A stretch of 64,000 nucleotides of DNA from Amphimedon queenslandica (taxonomy: Eukaryota > Porifera > Demospongiae > Haplosclerida > Niphatidae). The notes beneath the pieces are model-generated. The model ran no database searches, was not told the origin of the DNA, and saw only the letters and a list, made by a program, of their open reading frames with translations. Position 1 is the first letter of the stretch. Every line of letters starts with the position of its first letter. Location of the stretch: NCBI RefSeq assembly GCF_000090795.2, contig NW_003546243.1:973712-1037711 (forward strand). The letters are read 5' to 3'. The position numbers were made by a program, and so were the translations under genes. Positions 18,001-27,376 of the stretch are shown here, piece after piece.

Positions 18001-21000
18001 AGGTTGTTACTATTTCAATCATCAGTGGACAGCAGCTCCCTAAGCCAGAGGGTGGATCCACTACAGGGGAGGTTATTGATCCATACGTACAGATACAGTT
18101 TGCTGGATTACTTAAAGACTGCGCTCAGTTTAAAACTAAAGTTATAAATGATAATGGTAATTACTGTCCTCAGTGTTTCCTGTATTATATAGTGTTGTGT
18201 TTTTTAGGTTTTAATCCAGTGTGGAACGAGACCTTCCAAAAGATTGTGTGCTTCCCTGAGTTAGCATTGATTAGGTTCAAAGTTATGGACTATGATCTAT
18301 TGTCCAAGGACGATTTCATTGGACAGTTCACTCTACCACTAGATAGCATTGAGACAGGTAATTATTATTATAACTAATCATTGGTTCAGGTAGCTATAAT
18401 TTTAGAAAAGCATAAATTGGCAAAGTTATTTCATTATTTTTTAAGTTTCAATGAATCCATCTAGCTTTTTTTGTAACGTAAATTTTTATTATTTTTTCTA
18501 GGATATCGTCATATTCATTTACGTAACAAAGATTGGGAATTACTTGACAATGCTACCCTATTTGTTCATGTAACTGTTGAAGATCTTGTTGCTCCTTCAC
18601 CCAAATCAAAGGTACATGTATATTGTATTCTAATTAATACACACGTACATGTACATGTACTTGCATGTACTTGACTATTATTTATTTATTTACTTATTTA
18701 TTCGTTTGCAGGAACGATTAAGAGTTACTGCTGTCAAGAAATCAAGACAGGTCAGTATTTATTATGATCTTTATTAATCTTCATGACTCTATTCATTTTA
18801 TAGTACACTTTAATGAAGTACTGTCAATTCCCTCCTATTGATAATTTACTGAGGCCACTCAATTTAACGCTAAAGACTGGAACTGATCTTGTAGAGGACA
18901 CTGCATTTGCTACTCTATTGTTTAAGGTCTGTGAATTTATCATTATGCTTGAATTATTGTAGTAATAATTAACATGTTTCTTTTTTCATTTCTCTTTTAT
19001 TTTCATTGTATTTCATATACATGAAGGATGCATGTTGTAAAGCTAATCTATCAGAGTCCATTGAAGCAATGTTCCAGCAAGCTAAGTTGCACAATGTGAA
19101 ACTGCATCTATTCAAAACTGAAGGGGAGAACTTTGCTTATCAAGTTTCACCTGTCAGTTCATCAAGATCGCCATCCTTGCATAGAATGCTACAAACATTT
19201 GACAGGGTAAATAATTTGTTTTAGCAAAATGAGTCTGATTTTTATTTCCACATAGCTTAATGCTCAAATTATAACGCTGCTCAATATATCACCATCAATT
19301 ATTACTGAGGTAGCATATTGATGTACATACCTAACCTCAATTCTCTTTTCTTACCTTTTGTCTAGTTGGAAAGTGTTTTGGAAGAAATCCTCCAACAAAA
19401 AGTAAAAACTATCATTGATTACTATGTGGTATTAATAACGTTTATCTTTTTTAGGAAGAATTTAATAAATCTTTGTCTCCTCTGACCCCACCAAAAGTTC
19501 AGCAGGTTAGAATTCATTTATGAATCTTTCTGCATCAGACATAGAGTAATGTCCCCACCCCTTATTGTTGTCAAAATGAAAAGAAGAGAATTCTCCATTT
19601 TAATAATTTTTTCTAATACATGTTGTTATGTTATGTTTCAAGTTTGAGCTGATTCTGATAAAATTTAAATTCTTAATGAAGTTGCTTCAAAATTGAGCCA
19701 AAGTCCCTGTACTATTAGTAACGTGAAAAAAGGTGTTAAAAGGTGTAAAAAAAGGTGAAAAAAAGGTGAGAAAAAAAGTGTTAAAAAAGGTGTTTAAAAA
19801 GGTGTTTAAAAAGGTGTAAAAAAGGTGAGAAAAAAGGTGTTAAAAGGTGTTAAAAGGTGAGAAAAAAGTGTAAAAAAAAATGTGAAAAAGGTGTGAAAAA
19901 AGGTGTGAAAAAAGGTGTAAAAAAAGGTGAGAAAAAAGGTGAGAAAAAAGGTGTTAAAAAAAGAAAGAAAAAAGGTGTTAAAAGGTGTAAAAAAAGGTGA
20001 GAAAAAAGATGTTAAAAGGTGTTAAAAAAGGTAAAGAAAAAGATGTGAAAAAAGGTGATAAAAAAAAGTGAAAAAAAGGTGTTAAAAAGGAGTTAAAAAA
20101 GGTGTTAAAAAAGGTAAGAAAAAGGTGTTAAAAGGTGTGAAAAAAGGTGAGAAAAAAGGTGTTAAAAGGTGTGAAAAAAGGTGTTAAAAAGGTGAGGAAA
20201 AAGGTGTAAAAAANNNNNNNNNNNNNNNNNNNNNNNNNNNNNNNNNNNNNNNNNNNNNNNNNNNNNNNNNNNNNNNNNNNNNNNNNNNNNNNNNNNNNNN
20301 NNNNNNNNNNNNNNNNNNNNNNNNNNNNNNNNNNNNNNNNNNNNNNNNNNNNNNNNNNNNNNNNNNNNNNNNNNNNNNNNNNNNNNNNNNNNNNNNNNNN
20401 NNNNNNNNNNNNNNNNNNNNNNNNNNNNNNNNNNNNNNNNNNNNNNNNNNNNNNNNNNNNNNNNNNNNNNNNNNNNNNNNNNNNNNNNNNNNNNNNNNNN
20501 NNNNNNNNNNNNNNNNNNNNNNNNNNNNNNNNNNNNNNNNNNNNNNNNNNNNNNNNNNNNNNNNNNNNNNNNNNNNNNNNNNNNNNNNNNNNNNNNNNNN
20601 NNNNNNNNNNNNNNNNNNNNNNNNNNNNNNNNNNNNNNNNNNNNNNNNNNNNNNNNNNNNNNNNNNNNNNNNNNNNNNNNNNNNNNNNNNNNNNNNNNNN
20701 NNNNNNNNNNNNNNNNNNNNNNNNNNNNNNNNNNNNNNNNNNNNNNNNNNNNNNNNNNNNNNNNNNNNNNNNNNNNNNNNNNNNNNNNNNNNNNNNNNNN
20801 NNNNNNNNNNNNNNNNNNNNNNNNNNNNNNNNNNNNNNNNNNNNNNNNNNNNNNNNNNNNNNNNNNNNNNNNNTAAACAACTCATTAATTTTATTCTTTT
20901 TTAAAAATAATGCTAGGCAAAGGCTGCTTATTCTTTTAATATCCGTACACTCAAGAATGATCTGAACCAGTTGAAAGGAGCTGTCAGCAAAGCTAATGAT

Positions 21001-21285
21001 ACACTGGCCAAGGGTTAGCACAGAGTAACAAACTGCACTACTTCTTTCATCATTTCATATTCTCAGATACCTGTCATCTGTGAGAAGTGTTCTGTTGAAA
21101 TTAAAGATAATGCTACTACTCCTGATGCTCCTGATTCTGATCAAACCAAGGATGACACTGGGGAAACTGTTGCTAAGGAAAAAGGAGAAGATGTTGCTAA
21201 GGAAGAAAGCACCATTGCCAAGGAAGAAGGTGCCGTTGCTAAGGAAGAAGGTGCCATTGCCAAGGAAGAAAGTGCAGAACCTTGA
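12035..21285 (+). CDS. Phosphoinositide-specific phospholipase C, delta-type core with C-terminal extension
   Basis: It cleaves PIP2 to IP3 and diacylglycerol. About 1,145 residues in some 28 exons can be read from the ATG at 12035. Order: acidic/Pro-rich N-terminus; PH domain (residues ~80-195); EF hands with one canonical loop, [12 protein letters not shown], and a degenerate second; X domain (~365-505); an acidic X-Y linker ([15 protein letters not shown]); Y domain (~600-725); C2 domain (~740-870). Catalytic residues are intact: His/Asn in SSHNTYL, Glu/Asp in ELDCWDG, His in YHGHTL, Glu in SIENHC, so this is not an inactive PLC-like protein. After C2 about 270 further residues follow, including a coiled-coil-like stretch and a tail of [16 protein letters not shown] repeats, which ordinary PLC-delta lacks. 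A 660-N assembly gap lies in an intron before the last exons, so exons could be missing. PLC-eta is the alternative subfamily. Confidence 0.88.
14440..15110. repeat. Tandem ~186-bp palindromic repeat array in PLC intron
   Basis: Two clear units, 186 bp apart at their CTATAG centres (14673 and 14859), and a decayed third fill this intron. The core CCCTGTACTATAGTACAGGG at 14666-14685 is a perfect 20-bp palindrome. Flanking blocks (TTTGAGCTGATTCCGATC, TTTTTAAAGTTACTCC, CCAAATTTCACAAAAAATG) recur elsewhere in the window. The array is bracketed by inverted TTTCCCACA (14450) and TGTGGGAAA (15091). Confidence 0.85.
16286..16489. mobile_element. 204-bp MITE with CCGTATA terminal inverted repeats
   Basis: The element sits in a PLC intron. 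The left end starts CCGTATAGGGGGTATATTTC and the right end, reverse-complemented, starts CCGTATAAGGGGTATATTTC. It is flanked on both sides by TA, as expected for a Tc1/mariner-type target duplication. There is no coding capacity. A second, related element lies at 55261-55465. Confidence 0.8.
19555..19720. repeat. Single degraded palindromic repeat unit
   Basis: A partial unit of the dispersed repeat (AAGTTTGAGCTGATTCTGAT, then CCAAAGTCCCTGTACTAT) runs directly into the AAAAAGGTG minisatellite. The right half of the palindrome is lost. Confidence 0.7.
19725..20213. repeat. AAAAAGGTG-type minisatellite
   Basis: About 490 bp of loosely tandem 9-13-bp units (AAAAAAGGTG, AAAAGGTGTT, GGTGAGAAA variants), purine-rich on the plus strand, end in an assembly gap. 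It lies in an intron of the PLC gene. Open frames across it and the gap are not genes. Confidence 0.9.
20214..20873. other. Assembly gap (660 N)
   Basis: A run of 660 N follows the minisatellite and is most likely unresolved repeat. It lies between the PLC exon ending near 19505 (LTPPKVQQ) and the one starting near 20917 ([12 protein letters not shown]). Sequence length and any exon inside are unknown. Confidence 1.
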
Positions 21286-21492
21286 TTACAGATGAAAATA
21301 TAGAAACTATTATTATTATTATTATTATTATTTTAACCATATAAACATATCTAACTGTGTTATGATGCTTGTGTGCTTTTAGTTCATAGAAATGTTCTAC
21401 TTTTATTAAAATTATTTTACTCTAAATAAAATATTAATTTTTTGCATTCTGCTATAAAAAGACTGCTAGATAGATCTGTTGAGGCGTGGCTC

Positions 21493-23030
21493 ATGTCCAA
21501 AATGGCGAGACTTATTTACAAATTGCAGACCATATCATCGTTAAGTTCCAGTAGATGCTTCTCTAGCTCTAGCCTACAAGCTAATAAAGTTGCTGTGGTG
21601 AGTTCTTGCACTCTCTCACTTTATTATAACATCAACCATTAGACCACATTTATAAATAAGATTATAATTAATGGTACAATGGTGGGTCTGGTTTGTGTTA
21701 TGTTTTTTATGAGTAGGTCTTATCAGGAAGTGGTGTTTACGATGGCTCTGAGATTCATGAAGCATCAGCGTAAGTAATGATTTTTTTATTGTGGGCTATT
21801 GTAATATAAAGTGATCAATTAGATTATCATAATTTATTTTCTAAATTTAGTTGTTTGGTTCATCTCAGTCGCCATGGTGCTCAGGTGAGTATTTTTGCTC
21901 CAGATAAGCCTCAGCTTCATGTCAGTAATCACGTGAAAGGAGAAGTTATGGAAGGAGAGACAAGGTATGCCTAGTTAATCTACTCTTGCAAATCAACTTT
22001 TTTCAGAAATGTTCTGGTTGAGTCTGCACGCATTGCAAGAGGTGCAATATCTTCACTCTCAGAGCTAAAGGCAGATTCATTTGATGCCGTTGTTTTCCCT
22101 GGTGGCTTTGGAGCTGCTAAGAACCTGTAGGCTATTGTGCACTAAAAGAATTGAGTGCCTATTATTATTGTGGACGTTATTGTTTTTCAAATAGATCTTC
22201 ATTTGCTGTTGATGGTGATAAAATGAGTGTTGATGGAGAAGTAGAGAGAGTTATACAGGATTTCAAAAAGTCTAAAAAGCCAATGGGGTAATGTGATGAT
22301 TAGATTTGTGCCCTTAAGTGTATCATTATTATCATTTTTAGATTTTGCTGCATTTCTCCTGTTCTTGCTGCTAAAGTAAGCACATTAAATCTTATATCAA
22401 TTGATAGAACATCAGTTTCTATTCTATTTTATGATGGTGGGATAATATATTTTTGGTGTGTGTGAACATTATTTTGCAAATACAGAATGGCAATTAGATT
22501 CTATACAATCGAAACATTGAATAGATTATTCCTGGGGTGCAAGTGACAGTTGGTCAAGACTCTGAGCAAGATGGCAAGTGGCCTTATTCAGGGACAGCAG
22601 GTGCTATACAAGTAATGGGAGGACAACACATTAACAGAGAAATCAATGTAAGTCACCATTTACAATAAGGAGATGGTTAGAGGTTATTGTAACAACTATG
22701 ATCTCTGAAATGCCTTCATTCACGAGGTAATTTTTGGTTCCAACGAAGTAATGAGTTTCCAAAAATAGAACAACTTTTGACAAGTTCAAGTTCAAAATAG
22801 TCACAAAAATTGCTAGCAACATGTTATTAATTGCACTATGTTTTTTTCATAGTTGTTAGTTGTACCCAGTGTTATGTTGTATATATGTTGGTGTTTAGGA
22901 GATACATATTGATTCAAAGGAGAATGTTGTTACTACTCCAGCTTTTATGTGCAATGCTCCAGTTCATGAGGTCTATGATGGAATAGGAAACTTGATATCT
23001 ACTCTTGTTAAGATGACCAAATCCAGTTAA
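21493..23030 (+). CDS. GATD3: ES1/GATD3 mitochondrial DJ-1-superfamily protein
   Basis: This is a member of the class I glutamine-amidotransferase-like (DJ-1/PfpI) superfamily, the ES1 group found in mitochondria and related to bacterial ElbB; its substrate is not firmly established. The start [20 protein letters not shown], rich in Ser and Arg and poor in acids, looks like a mitochondrial presequence; a start nine bases later is equally possible. Mature-part landmarks: [20 protein letters not shown], the [17 protein letters not shown] strand-turn, and the nucleophile-elbow cysteine in [12 protein letters not shown] near 22345. It then continues through [16 protein letters not shown] and ends [13 protein letters not shown] at 23030. 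About nine exons. Length and motif order match the ES1 family throughout. Confidence 0.93.
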
Positions 23031-23426
23031 TATAGTCCAAATCAAATTCATTGTTTATTGACTAATAATTAAATTATTTAGCTATGTAGTAATAGTATCT
23101 TGTTATAGGCATATTTTATAGGGCAAAAATTATATTCCATGATTTTTTTGTCAAAATTTGGGCAAACACCCTCTACTTATAGTACAGGGACTTTGGTCCA
23201 ATTTTGGAGCAACTTAAAAAATTTGTAAAATATCAAATTGTGATCAACATCACCTCAAACAGTAGAACATGTAATAGCTTGAGTAGTAGATCTATTTTTG
23301 AACTTAATTATGACAACTGAGAGTACTCTTGATTATGACAAGAGAAGGAAGTTTATTTAGGTTGACTGACTTCATAAAAATGCTGACATTGATTCAGTGG
23401 CAACCCTAGATCGATATACAACAAGG
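23031..23426. other. Intergenic spacer with one palindromic repeat unit
   Basis: The 396 bp between the GATD3 homologue and the first PAF-AH gene hold a partial dispersed-repeat unit at about 23130-23260, in reverse orientation (ACTTATAGTACAGGGACTTTGG then CCAATTTTGGAGCAACTT). No further gene is visible. Confidence 0.7.
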
Positions 23427-24865
23427 ATGGCAAAAGAAGTCAAAGTTACAGGCTTACCAGCTCCTACAGGTTCTTATGCCGTTGGTTCAGTGGACCTAAT
23501 GCATGAGGGACTCCTTGTACGCTTGTACTACCCAACTGAGAGGGAAGGAGCTGGTAATTATGAGTGTGGGAGTTTGTTCTTCAGAGGACGCTATTCAAAA
23601 GCTTTCTTGGGAGCATATGAAATAGAAGTTCAACCTGATACTTCTGACTTTCTAACTGGCAAGTATACTATTACCAAGTACACAATTCTACATAGATATT
23701 TCATTTAATAGATGTCAGCATGCCAGCTTATCTCAAAGCTCCACTCCTTAGTGCAGATAAGCATTGTTTCCCACTTATTGCAGTCAGTCCTGGTCTAACT
23801 GCTACTTTCTTTATTATAAGTGGAATTTGCTGTGATCTTGCATCTCATGGATATGTGGTAGCATCAGTAGAACACAAAGATGGATCCTCTGCTACTGCTC
23901 TACGTCGTGTACCTGGTCCAGGAGTACAGGAAGGAGATTATGATAATTATAAGGATGAGTTTATACCTTTTGATAATACTTATCCAATGCTGTCACCTAG
24001 TCTGTTAAGTAGTGGATTTGAACTTCGAAACAGACAAGTTAGTAAAAAATATTTTAAATAGATAAATCAATGCTTTATTTAGGTTAAAATACGTGCTGCT
24101 GAGGTTGGACAGGTTTATGATTTGTTTCAAACACTGAATGAAGGAGGAACAGTGAAGAACATGCTAGGAGGAGGAGACAGTTTTGATTTCGGTCAGTTTA
24201 AGGATCGTCTTGATCTTGAGAAAGTTGCTGTCATGGGGCATTCATATGGAGGAAGCACTGTTGTACAGACAATGGTTCAGGACAAGCACTTTAAGTAAGT
24301 ATCATTATTTCAAGTCTATTGTTACTCTGTTTAGATGTGGATTAGCACTGGATTCATGGTTGTTTCCAATTGAAGAAGAAGACCTAGAGAAAAGTTTAGA
24401 TAGGCCACTAGTTTTCATTAACACTGATACATTCCAGTGGCCAGAGAATGTTGCTAAAATGATGAAATTTGTTGAGAGAAATGAAGCAACCATGTACACA
24501 CTAAAGTAATAACTTAATTGAAGTAAATTATAGAAATAAAATGTGTTTTCAGGGGATGTACTCACTTGTTACAATGTGACTTAATATTTATAAACATTCC
24601 TGGTTTCCAACATCTAAACCCTGACCCAATATTGGACAAGTATGTAGGCCATCAAGTACATATGGATCTCTGTCATGCATTTCTCAAAAGACATCTACTG
24701 ACTAGTAAGTACATTAATTAACATGCTTATTCACATACATATAAAATAGCTCCTGAGTATCAAGGTGCTGTACCAATCCTGGATGGAGGAGAAGGCTCCT
24801 CTGAGCATGTTATACATGGGACCAATATTGATTGGAAGAGTACTGGTCAAGTAAGCAAGCTATAA
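23427..24865 (+). CDS. PAF acetylhydrolase-like, copy 1 (altered oxyanion-hole motif)
   Basis: This is a serine lipase of the plasma/type II PAF-acetylhydrolase family, which removes short or oxidised acyl chains from phospholipids. The ATG at 23427 gives MAKEVKVTGLPAPTGSY. The nucleophile Ser is in VAVMGHSYGGS near 24240, the Asp in CGLALDSWLFP near 24345, and the His in KGCTHLLQCD near 24560. The usual SHGL motif after the PLI strand reads SPGLTATFF here (near 23785), so the conserved His is Pro. The frame closes at 24865 soon after DWKSTG, or a last short exon follows; either way it lacks the repeat tail of copy 2. No signal peptide is visible, so it is probably intracellular. It lies 235 bp upstream of a close paralogue. 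Confidence 0.88.
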
Positions 24866-25100
24866 TGATTGTACAATAGTAATGTGTCCTTTACACTTTA
24901 GAGCAACAAGAATTAGAATCTACAGTAGAAGCAAAAACTGATTTATGTAGTCTCTCATGTAGTCTCTCATGTAGTCTCTATTATTTTGACAAAATCGTAG
25001 ATATTAGATCTATCATATCAATTAAATGCATGGGTGGGCTCATCTGTGCTTGCATTTTGTTGGCTCCTCCTTTTTCTGAGACTCTGCTGAGTTGAACTTG

Positions 25101-27068
25101 ATGATGGCAGAAGGGTGGAAAAACTACGGTATTTTAAGGGTTCCTGGCTTGCCAGCTCCTACAGGTTCTTATGCCGTTGGTTCAGTGGATCTAATGCATG
25201 AGGGACTCCTTGTACGCTTGTACTATCCAACTGAGAGGGAAGGAGCTGCCAATCACGAGTACGGGAAGCTGACATTCAGAGGATACAACTATGTTAAAGC
25301 TTTTTTGAATGCATACGATAAGAGTTTTACTGGGCTTTTTTCTGGTGTTTTTAACTTTCTGACTGGTAAGAGAATTTCAATCTCTAACTGCTTGTTAGCA
25401 CCTAAAAGGTGTTAAAAATACCTCAGTTTATGACATGTAGCTCTATTATATCATAATCTTTTCTTTATTAATATAATAGATGTTAGAATGCCGGCTCACC
25501 TCAAAGCTCAACTCCTTTCTCCTCCTAGTGAAGGCTCTACTACAAAACAGTATTTCCCACTAATTGTGCTCAGTCATGGCCTCAGTGGCAATTTCTTTGC
25601 TTATTGTGCAATTTGTTGTGATCTTGCATCTCATGGATACGTGGTAGCATCAGTGGAACACAAAGATGGATCCTCTTGTACTGCTCTACGTCGTGTGCCT
25701 GGTCCAGGAGTACAGGAAGGAGATTATGATAATTATAAGGATGAGTTTATACCTTTTGATAAAACTTATCCAATGACCAGACCTCGCGAAGTAAGAGAAA
25801 CTGGATTTGAACTTCGAAACAGACAAGTTAGTAAAAATATTCTTAAATAGATAAATCAATGCTTTATTTAGGTTAAAATACGTGCTGCTGAGGTTGGACA
25901 GGTTTATGATTTGTTTAAAACACTGAATGAAGGAGGAACAGTGAAGAACATGCTAGGAGGAGGAGACAGCTTTGATTTTGGTCAGTTTAAGGATCGTCTT
26001 GATCTTGAGAAAGTTGCTGTCATGGGACATTCATTTGGTGGAGGCACTGTTGTACAGACAATGGTTCAGGACAAACGCTTTAAGTAAGTATTGTTATTCA
26101 AGTCTATTGCTACTTTGTTTAGGTGTGGATTAGCACTGGATTCATGGTTGTTTCCAATTGAAGAAGAAGACCTGGAGAAAAGTTTAGACAGGCCACTAGT
26201 TTTCATTAACATTGATACATTTCAATGGCCAGAGAATGTTGCTAAAATGATGAAATTTGTTGAGAGAAATGAAGCAACCATGTACACACTAAAGTAATGA
26301 CTTAGTTAAAATATGTTGTATTTATAAAAACTTATTTCAGAGGATGTAATCATGTTACACAAACTGATTCTGGCTTTGTAGAAGTTCCTGGTTTAGCAAA
26401 GATGTATCCTGACCCAATACTGGACAAGTATGTAGGTCATCAAGTGAATATGGATCTCTGTCATGCATTTCTTAACAAACATCTACTGAATAGTAAGTAC
26501 ACACAATATATTAACATGCTTATTCATGTATTCTTCCAATAGCTCCTGAGTATCAAGGTGCTGTACCAATCCTGAATGGAGGAGAAGGCTCCTCTGAGCA
26601 TGTTATCCTTGGAACCAATATTGATTGGAAAAGTGCAAAACAAGGAACCACTCCTTTACCACTTGAGCCCAGTACTCAAAATCCTGATCAACAAAGCAAT
26701 CAAAAGCCTAAAGCTGACCCTGATCAACCAACCAATCATCAAGAGCCTAAAGCTGATCCTGATCAACCAACCGATCAAGAGCCTAAAGCTGATCCTGATC
26801 AACCAACCGATCAAGAGCCTAAAGCTGATCCTGATCAACCAACCGATCAAGAGCCTAAAGCTGATCCTGATCAACCAACCGATCAAGAGCCTAAAGCTGA
26901 TCCTGATCAACCAACCGATCAAGAGCCTAAAGCTGATCCTGATCAACCAACTGATCAAGAGCTTACCACTGGTGATGTATCAAGTAAGCAAACTGGGTAC
27001 AAAATGATAGTATAATAACAATACTTGCACTTTTATTTAAAGAACAAGATGAAGAGCCCAATGAATAA
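25101..27068 (+). CDS. PAF acetylhydrolase-like, copy 2 with C-terminal repeats
   Basis: This is a tandem paralogue of the preceding gene with the same exon layout and long identical stretches (FELRNRQVKIRAAEVGQVYD). The ATG at 25101 begins MMAEGWKNYG; upstream the frame only offers TTG. The active-site set is complete: SHGLSGNFF, Ser in VAVMGHSFGGG near 26025, Asp in CGLALDSWLFP near 26135, His in RGCNHVTQTD near 26345. After the catalytic domain the last coding part carries seven copies of the 12-residue unit KADPDQPTDQEP, then a short final exon ending DEEPNE at 27068. The tail is hydrophilic and likely disordered. Expected reaction: hydrolysis of sn-2 short-chain phospholipids. Confidence 0.92.
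26704..26965. repeat. Coding 36-bp tandem repeat (seven units)
   Basis: These 36-bp units encode KADPDQPTDQEP. The first unit has an extra codon (NHQE in place of DQE) and the last ends QEL; the five central ones are identical or nearly so at DNA level, which points to recent unequal exchange. There are no unique spacers, so it is not CRISPR-like. Confidence 0.92.
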
Positions 27069-27376
27069 TGAAGAACAAGCTATTGACTTCTCATTAATAA
27101 TTTTACTAATAATCGCTAATTTCTCTTTTAAAGATACATAGATACTATTATGATTGTTAAATTTTAGAAACTAATAAGACTGAATTGAAGTTTAAGTAAA
27201 TAATCAAATCAAAGAAATCATTAATGATGATGATAATAATGGTAATCATTTCACATAAGAGGATTGCTCAGTTATAGAGTCTCTATAGTATATCATAATG
27301 AGGGGAAGAAATGTGTATGTGTTAAGCATTCACAATGATAATAATAATGAAAGAGTGTAACAACTAATGATAAATA
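27069..27376. other. Convergent intergenic region
   Basis: This is the shared 3' region of PAF-AH copy 2 and the BCL9-like gene: AT-rich, with short ATAATAATG runs. I see no gene or structured element. Confidence 0.7.

Noticed and set aside
20128-21021. Long open frames across the N run
   Set aside because: They exist only because N is translated as X; flanks are minisatellite and intron.
26656-26958. Minus-strand repetitive frame (ISFRLLIGWLIR) opposite the PAF-AH tail
   Set aside because: It is the reverse complement of a coding tandem repeat whose sense frame continues a known enzyme.
26704-26965. 36-bp direct repeats as a possible CRISPR array
   Set aside because: There are no unique spacers, the repeats are contiguous and coding, and the genome is eukaryotic.
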